Both the position numbers and the translations under genes were made by a program. The notes beneath the pieces were generated by a model, which was given only the letters and a program-made list of their open reading frames with translations, was not told the origin of the DNA and did no database searches. This document shows positions 39,866 to 44,478 of a stretch of DNA of 44,478 nucleotides, piece after piece. The DNA is from Bacteroidota bacterium (lineage in GTDB: Bacteria > Bacteroidota > Bacteroidia > Chitinophagales > Chitinophagaceae), in contig VBAQ01000006.1 in the NCBI GenBank assembly GCA_005883765.1, positions 1-44,478 on the forward strand, given 5' to 3'. Each line of letters begins with the position of its first letter. The stretch's first letter is position 1.

Positions 39866-42445
39866 ATGGATCACCAGTCGTCAGCGGCTTTGCAACAATT
39901 TAAAAACCTGGTAGGCCTTAAATTCCAGTTATACAATAGCCTTTTTACTTCTCTTCCTTTTCATCGCATTGAAAAAACAGGGATTCTTCTATCGCTGCTA
40001 TTAACTAACTGTGAAGATGGTTATAAGAAAAGGAAAAATCCGATTGAGATCATTGAGGAATTTTTCAGCAAGCACACATCATACACCGATGAGAAGGATA
40101 AATTGGATCTGCTGTTCAGGTTTGTTCAATATTCAGAAAGACAGGTCGTGTTATTTGATGCGCTTGAAGACGCAGCGTACAGGCATATTAACGATATGAA
40201 TGGCGCAGGCACTTTGAAGCAATTGGAAACAAGCGTTGCGCAATCACAAAAACAAAATGAGCTGGCCGACAAATTGAAGGACTTTTCCATCAGGCCCGTG
40301 CTCACAGCCCATCCCACTCAATTTTATCCTGGCGCAGTCCTCGGGATCATTCATGATCTTTCGAAAGCATTGCTGGAAAACAATACTGACCAGATAAATA
40401 TATACCTGCAGCAGTTGGGCAAAACTCCCTTTTTTAAAAAACAAAAACCTACACCTTATGACGAGGCCGTAAGTTTGATCTGGTACCTGGAGAATGTTTT
40501 TTATGCGGCGGGTGGCCGTATTATCAATTTTCTAAAGAATCAATTCGCTGATGAGATCAATCCATCCAATCCGGTCGTCCATATGGGCTTTTGGCCGGGT
40601 GGCGACAGGGATGGAAATCCGTTCGTGACTACCGAAACAACATTGCAGGTAGCAGATGCTTTGCGAAGCAGCATTATCAAATGTTACTACCTGGAGGTTA
40701 GGAAGCTGAAGAGACGTCTTACATTTGAAGGAGTTGATGTTGCTCTCTCAGATCTTGAAAAAAAATTGTATAACAACATTTTCATACCTGGTAACCGAAC
40801 TGCGCTTACAAAAAATGAAATCCTGCAAACGTTGAATGAGATTTGCAATACGCTCGTCCGACAACACAATGGTCTTTTCATTAACCTGGTCAGGAATCTA
40901 ATCAATAAGGTTGAAGTATTTGGTCTGTACTTCGCGTCTTTGGATATCCGCCAGGAAAGCTCTGTGCACACCCAGGTGCTGGAAACTCTGAATGCCGAAG
41001 CCTCTTTCCTCCCGGAAAATTATTCTTCATTAACAGACGAACAAAAAATACAGGCTCTGAGTAAACTCGACAGGCCTGCACCAGTTAATGTTTTTGAAAA
41101 TGATTTCGAAAAAGATACCATTGAAACGATGCGGGCGATTAAATCGATCCAGGGTTACAATGGAAAAGAAGGTTGCAACCGGTATATTATTAGCCAATGC
41201 AATTCTGCCTTAAATGTAATTGAGGTGTTGAGCCTTTTAAAACTTAGCGGGTGGCAAGCTGATGATATCAATATTGACATTGTTCCTTTGTTTGAAACGG
41301 TAGCCGATTTGGAGGGAGCAAGTCACATTATGAAGCAGCTCTATGAAAACGAGAATTATTCCTGTCACCTGAAGCGAAGAGAAAAAAGACAAACTATTAT
41401 GCTTGGCTTTTCCGATGGCACAAAGGATGGTGGTTACCTGATGGCTAACTGGAGTATTTACAAAGCAAAAGAAGAGCTCACCAGGATCTCAAAGGATTTT
41501 GGCATTGATGTCGTATTTTTTGACGGTCGCGGTGGTCCACCTGCACGTGGTGGCGGAAAAACACATAAATTCTATGCTTCTCTTGGACAAAATATTGCGA
41601 ACAATGAAATACAACTCACCATACAGGGACAAACTGTGAGCTCAAGCTTCGGCACGATTGACGCCGCCCAGTTTAATATGGAACAGCTGATCAACGCTGG
41701 CATAAGCAATGATCTTTTCGCTGACAAAAAAATTACCTTACAGGAACACGAGCATGAATTAATTCAACTGCTGGCGGATGAAAGCTATAAAGCTTATAAC
41801 GAATTAAAAAACCATCCGTATTTTTTGGACTATTTGAGCTACGTAAGCCCACTTCAATTTTATGCTGACACAAATATTGGTTCGAGGCCGGCGAAAAGAG
41901 GAAGCTTGTCAAGACTTACATTGAAGGACCTGCGGGCCATTCCCTTTGTTGGGTCATGGAGCCAGGTAAAGCAAAACGTGACAGGTTACTACGGCGTAGG
42001 AAAAGCTCTAAAAAAAGCACAGGAGCTTGGCCATTTTAATGAAATAAAAAATCTTTACCACCAGTCGCTCTATTTCAAAACGCTTATTGACAATTGCGAG
42101 ATGGCAATGAAAAAATGTTTTTTCCCTCTTACAGCTTTTCTTGCTTCTCATCCTGTCTATGGCGAGATCTGGGAAAAAATTTATGAAGAGTATGAACTCA
42201 CACAGCGTTATATTTTTCTTTTATCGGGTAAAAATGAATTGATGGCTGACTATCCCGTGGAATCGCTTTCAATTCAAATGCGCGAACGCATCGTACTACC
42301 GCTTACAACCATACAACAGTATGCCATCATGAAAGTGAGGGAAATTGAAAAAGGCAATCTTCAATTGCCTTTGAAAAATAGTTTTGGCAAGTTGGCTATG
42401 CGCTGTTCATTTGGAATTATCAATGCGGGTAGGAATTCGGCGTAA
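39866..42445 (+). CDS. ppc: Phosphoenolpyruvate carboxylase
   Basis: Ppc carboxylates PEP with bicarbonate to oxaloacetate, replenishing the TCA cycle and feeding aspartate. The 859-residue protein has the catalytic histidine block LTAHPTQFYPGAV (about 148-160), FWPGGDRDGNPFVT (about 243-256), the glycine-rich FFDGRGGPPARGGGKTHKF (about 551-569), and TIQGQTVSSSFG (about 588-599). The C-terminal end AGRNSA is a variant of the usual RNTG. It diverges from the thr operon by about 120 bp from the leader peptide, which makes metabolic sense since oxaloacetate gives aspartate for ThrA. Confidence 0.95.
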   Translation: MDHQSSAALQQFKNLVGLKFQLYNSLFTSLPFHRIEKTGILLSLLLTNCEDGYKKRKNPIEIIEEFFSKHTSYTDEKDKLDLLFRFVQYSERQVVLFDALEDAAYRHINDMNGAGTLKQLETSVAQSQKQNELADKLKDFSIRPVLTAHPTQFYPGAVLGIIHDLSKALLENNTDQINIYLQQLGKTPFFKKQKPTPYDEAVSLIWYLENVFYAAGGRIINFLKNQFADEINPSNPVVHMGFWPGGDRDGNPFVTTETTLQVADALRSSIIKCYYLEVRKLKRRLTFEGVDVALSDLEKKLYNNIFIPGNRTALTKNEILQTLNEICNTLVRQHNGLFINLVRNLINKVEVFGLYFASLDIRQESSVHTQVLETLNAEASFLPENYSSLTDEQKIQALSKLDRPAPVNVFENDFEKDTIETMRAIKSIQGYNGKEGCNRYIISQCNSALNVIEVLSLLKLSGWQADDINIDIVPLFETVADLEGASHIMKQLYENENYSCHLKRREKRQTIMLGFSDGTKDGGYLMANWSIYKAKEELTRISKDFGIDVVFFDGRGGPPARGGGKTHKFYASLGQNIANNEIQLTIQGQTVSSSFGTIDAAQFNMEQLINAGISNDLFADKKITLQEHEHELIQLLADESYKAYNELKNHPYFLDYLSYVSPLQFYADTNIGSRPAKRGSLSRLTLKDLRAIPFVGSWSQVKQNVTGYYGVGKALKKAQELGHFNEIKNLYHQSLYFKTLIDNCEMAMKKCFFPLTAFLASHPVYGEIWEKIYEEYELTQRYIFLLSGKNELMADYPVESLSIQMRERIVLPLTTIQQYAIMKVREIEKGNLQLPLKNSFGKLAMRCSFGIINAGRNSA

Positions 42446-42452
42446 TTGATCC

Positions 42453-42473
42453 AAGAATCTCTAACAGATTCTT
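42453..42473. terminator. Short symmetric hairpin between ppc and the lipoprotein gene
   Basis: AAGAATCT, loop CTAAC, AGATTCTT is a perfect 8-bp stem 7 bases after the ppc stop. It touches the stop of the opposed gene. T tracts are short (TTT), so it is at best a weak bidirectional terminator. Confidence 0.4.
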
Positions 42474-43339
42474 TACCGTTTGATCTTACCCTGGTAGACA
42501 TATCGTTTCAGGGTACCCATGTTAAAGCTGCTGCCCGACAGTTTGGTATAGGTAGAACCAAGTTTATGAATGGGGCCATAGAAATAGGCGGCGCCTACAT
42601 CTGAAACGGGGAAAGAATCATCAGTTGTCGCGTTTGAAATGCCGGGGCCATTTGAGTTAAGAGTGAAATTCACGTTTCTTGTGCCTGATGCATAATATGC
42701 GATTAGGTAATAGTCCCCGTCGGGCTTAGTATTCTTGATGAGCACCGACTCAAATCCCTTGTCGTGTTCACTGGAATCAACCAGGTTAAAGCTTGTGACA
42801 GTATGGGCAACGGTGTCTATCACAACATTGTTCGCTACGAATAAATCTAAATCTACGAGAGTCCCCGCATCCCAAGAAAGATCAGTTTGCAATCCAATGG
42901 CGGCTTGGCTGACATCATTGTCATGGATCGTTATGGTAGCGTCGGTCTTACTAAGATTGACACCTCCCGTACTCGAAAACTTAACGTGGATGGTTTTATC
43001 TGTTTCCACAATGGCATCATCAAAAATGGTAAACTTTAACGTGGCAGTTGTGCCACCTGACGGAATTGTAATGGAAGAAGCACTGTCCACTTCGTAGTCA
43101 CCATTGAGGACAGCTGTTCCCGTCAATGCGAAATTTAGTTTGAGTGCCTGGCTTGCTGCCTGGTCCAGATTAACGATTACATTGACAGTGCCGACGGCTT
43201 CATTCACAGTCTGGCTGGTGTCTTTAATAGAAGCCGAAGGAGTATGGCTGCTGTTCGAATCTTTTTTGCATGATGCAAAGATCATTGCCGATGTTGCTGC
43301 TATGAATAAGTATACAAGCAGTAGTGCGGTCTTGTTCAT
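42473..43339 (-). CDS. Lipoprotein with Calx-beta domain
   Basis: The 288-residue exported protein has a lipoprotein signal with lipobox ending at Cys24 (IFASCKKD), so it should be membrane-anchored, possibly surface-exposed. Residues about 40-142 form a Calx-beta-like domain (VNEAVGTVNVIVNLD, LNGDYEVDSASSITIPSGGTTATLKFTIFDDAIVETDKTIHV, ATITIHDND) with acidic calcium-type residues. Residues about 150-285 are a second beta-rich domain (WDAGTLVDLDLFVANN) of unknown family. No enzyme motif is seen. A role in adhesion or matrix binding is a guess. It starts at ATG 43339. Confidence 0.82.
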   Translation of the reverse strand: MNKTALLLVYLFIAATSAMIFASCKKDSNSSHTPSASIKDTSQTVNEAVGTVNVIVNLDQAASQALKLNFALTGTAVLNGDYEVDSASSITIPSGGTTATLKFTIFDDAIVETDKTIHVKFSSTGGVNLSKTDATITIHDNDVSQAAIGLQTDLSWDAGTLVDLDLFVANNVVIDTVAHTVTSFNLVDSSEHDKGFESVLIKNTKPDGDYYLIAYYASGTRNVNFTLNSNGPGISNATTDDSFPVSDVGAAYFYGPIHKLGSTYTKLSGSSFNMGTLKRYVYQGKIKR

Positions 43340-43550
43340 ATTAAATGAGTTTACTATCAGTAACGAGCAAATATGGACCTTATGACTAGTTTACAACGTA
43401 AAAGATTAATTTTTGTTTTGCCAAAGCTATTTCAATAAAGATTTCCTTGAGGATTAAAAATATCTGTGCCACGGATGGCCTAGAAAAAGACAGGCAATAT
43501 GCAAGAAAAACCCTTCCTGTGAAAATCCGCGTCTGACGGATATCAGTCTG

Positions 43551-43882
43551 CTTGTGTCTCCGCTGAAGCTTCGGCGACACGCGGACGGCGGGCGAACGAA
43601 CCTTCCTGAAAATAAAAAAAGTTGACCGCGTCCACCGTAGCCCGCCCGAAATAATGAATAACGCCGAGAAAAAGGGAAGCCCGCCTTCGTTAAAACTTGT
43701 GCCTCCGCTGAAGCTTCGGCGACCCGCGGACCGCGGGCGAACGAACCTTCCTGAAAATAAAAAAAGTGGACCGTGTCCACCGTAGCCCGCGCAATTATCA
43801 ACTGCAACAAAAAAGCGAAGCCCGCCGTCGCTAAAGCTTGTGCCTCCGCTGAAGCTTCAGCGACACGCGGATGGCGGGCGGA
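43551..43882. repeat. Tandem array of a 141-145 bp unit abutting the tmRNA 3' end
   Basis: Units begin CTTGTGYCTCCGCTGAAGCT at 43551, 43696 and 43837, giving periods of 145 and 141 bp. The third copy stops at 43882, the base next to the tmRNA end. Each full unit contains the stem CTCCGCTGAAGCTTCGGCG, GGGCGAACGAACCTTCCTG, an A-rich tract and a GTGGACCGTGTCCAC-like palindrome. Copies 1 and 2 differ at scattered positions. A reading frame through this array (43454-43915, minus) is repeat-derived and not counted as a gene. The 43340-43550 stretch holds no gene. Confidence 0.85.
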
Positions 43883-44253
43883 GGTGGAGGTGACCGGAAT
43901 CGAACCGGTGTCCAAACATATTCTCCAAAAGCTTTCTACATGCTTATTTTATTTTGTGTTGTCAAAAACTGACTGGGAATAAACAACCGATCAATTTCTT
44001 AGCTGCATGTGTCTTTTGTTATCAGCACAGCCTACGATAACAGCATCCTGTTTTATTTTTGATTGGGCGGAGGAGCTGGCAACAGGACTGCCTTCTCTCT
44101 CGGCCATAATGACTACCTAATTACTAATTAAGCAGCCATGGCAAATTGTGTATTGCCATTTGTGTTTTTCGTATTCAGATTATCGGGCTAATTACGCAAC
44201 GCCCGGCATGCTTACACTTTCAAAGATCTACGCTGTCAAAACCAAGCACCCCC
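43883..44253 (-). ncRNA. ssrA: Transfer-messenger RNA
   Basis: tmRNA rescues stalled ribosomes and tags incomplete proteins for degradation. The 5' end GGGGGTG (44253-44247) pairs with CACCTCC (43892-43886), including a G3-U70 wobble, the alanine identity signal. The T-arm ACCGG-TTCGATT-CCGGT lies next to it. The tag frame ends at TAA 44130-44128 and reads ...NGNTQFAMAA, with a hydrophobic AA end as expected. The resume codon is not fixed from sequence alone. The genome encodes CC but not the final A of CCA. It is a standard one-piece tmRNA of about 371 nt. Confidence 0.95.
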
Positions 44254-44258
44254 ATTGT

Positions 44259-44412
44259 TGAGTTATGAGTTCACAGTTCAGAGTTCCGAGTCCGAACCTG
44301 CGAAACTGATCTTGCAATGAATGAACAATAATCTCACCAATCACGATTCCTCTGACGGAATTTTACAACCCTTAAAATGCTATAGACTCCTGACTCCCGA
44401 CTCCGAACTCAC
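44259..44412. repeat. Inverted repeat of GAGTTC / GACTCC words upstream of ssrA
   Basis: GAGTTATGAGTTCACAGTTC and AGAGTTCCGAGTC (44259-44291) are loosely complementary to GACTCCTGACTCCCGACTCC (44385-44404) and GAACTC. About 90 bases lie between the arms. The near arm starts within 6 bases of the tmRNA 5' end, where its promoter should be. No TAnnTTTG element was found there. The remaining bases to 44478 show nothing recognisable. Confidence 0.6.
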
Positions 44413-44478
44413 TGCCAACTACTTTCCCCAACCGAACCAATCGTTACCATTTGCATATAACATTAATCCCAGTAGCAA

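Noticed and set aside
43454-43915. 153-codon minus-strand open frame
   Set aside because: It is made of the 145-bp tandem repeat and runs into the tmRNA gene; the repeated peptide reflects the DNA repeat, and no protein-family pattern is visible.
1-44478. CRISPR array, prophage, integrative element or toxin-antitoxin locus
   Set aside because: No regularly spaced direct repeats with unique spacers, integrase, transposase, phage structural or Cas-like protein is present; the tandem array near ssrA has no spacers of the CRISPR kind.

Overview
The window looks like chromosomal DNA of a member of the phylum Bacteroidota, most like the Chitinophagaceae. The evidence is the protein families (AroG-chorismate mutase fusion, single-polypeptide ThrA, DUF1080 and Gfo/Idh proteins, PorT-like barrel, SCKKD-type lipoprotein), several TAnnTTTG-type -7 promoter motifs with few strong Shine-Dalgarno sites, and a tmRNA whose tag ends FAMAA. 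Nothing indicates a prophage, plasmid, integrative element, transposase or CRISPR array. It is a mostly housekeeping region heavily seeded with small dispersed repeats.

Layout. 1-7.1 kb: end of an unidentified protein, rhomboid protease, tilS (minus), a TPR protein (minus), etfB-etfA, a DUF151/UVR protein, ispE, and a VOC-fold protein. 7.4-11.4 kb: ornithine aminotransferase, VIT1/CCC1 metal transporter, a small membrane protein, an outer-membrane barrel and an SDR. 11.7-17.7 kb: minus-strand cluster of GNAT (frameshifted), GNAT, Asp/Glu racemase, GNAT and ilvE, ending in a strong terminator. An EamA exporter and a divergent MocR-type regulator lie upstream of it. 18-21.1 kb: APC permease with a Rieske oxygenase, and a small membrane protein. 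21.5-28.7 kb: groES-groEL and the shikimate genes aroG/Q-aroB-aroA-aroC. 29-34.4 kb: FtsX-like permease, Gfo/Idh oxidoreductase and a double-DUF1080 protein. 34.5-39.8 kb: the thrA-thrB-thrC operon, preceded by an apparent threonine attenuator with a 32-residue leader peptide containing six consecutive Thr codons. 39.9-42.4 kb: divergent ppc, which supplies oxaloacetate and hence aspartate to the same pathway. 42.5-44.5 kb: a Calx-beta lipoprotein, a 145-bp tandem repeat and the tmRNA gene ssrA.

The most unusual content is the repeats. One family is a 42-nt twin hairpin with covarying stems. It is found inside a short hairpin core that also occurs empty elsewhere in the window. Other families are an 18-bp TCCCGAT...ATCGGGA palindrome, a GC-rich hairpin with a GGATTAGAGGGG-like tail, and long inverted repeats built from iterated 7-9-mers whose words differ between loci while the architecture stays the same. 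Several of these lie in frame inside essential genes (tilS, aroA, aroC), reminiscent of Rickettsia palindromic elements. At one aroA site one element is nested inside another. All identifications come from reading the sequence; no database search was run.
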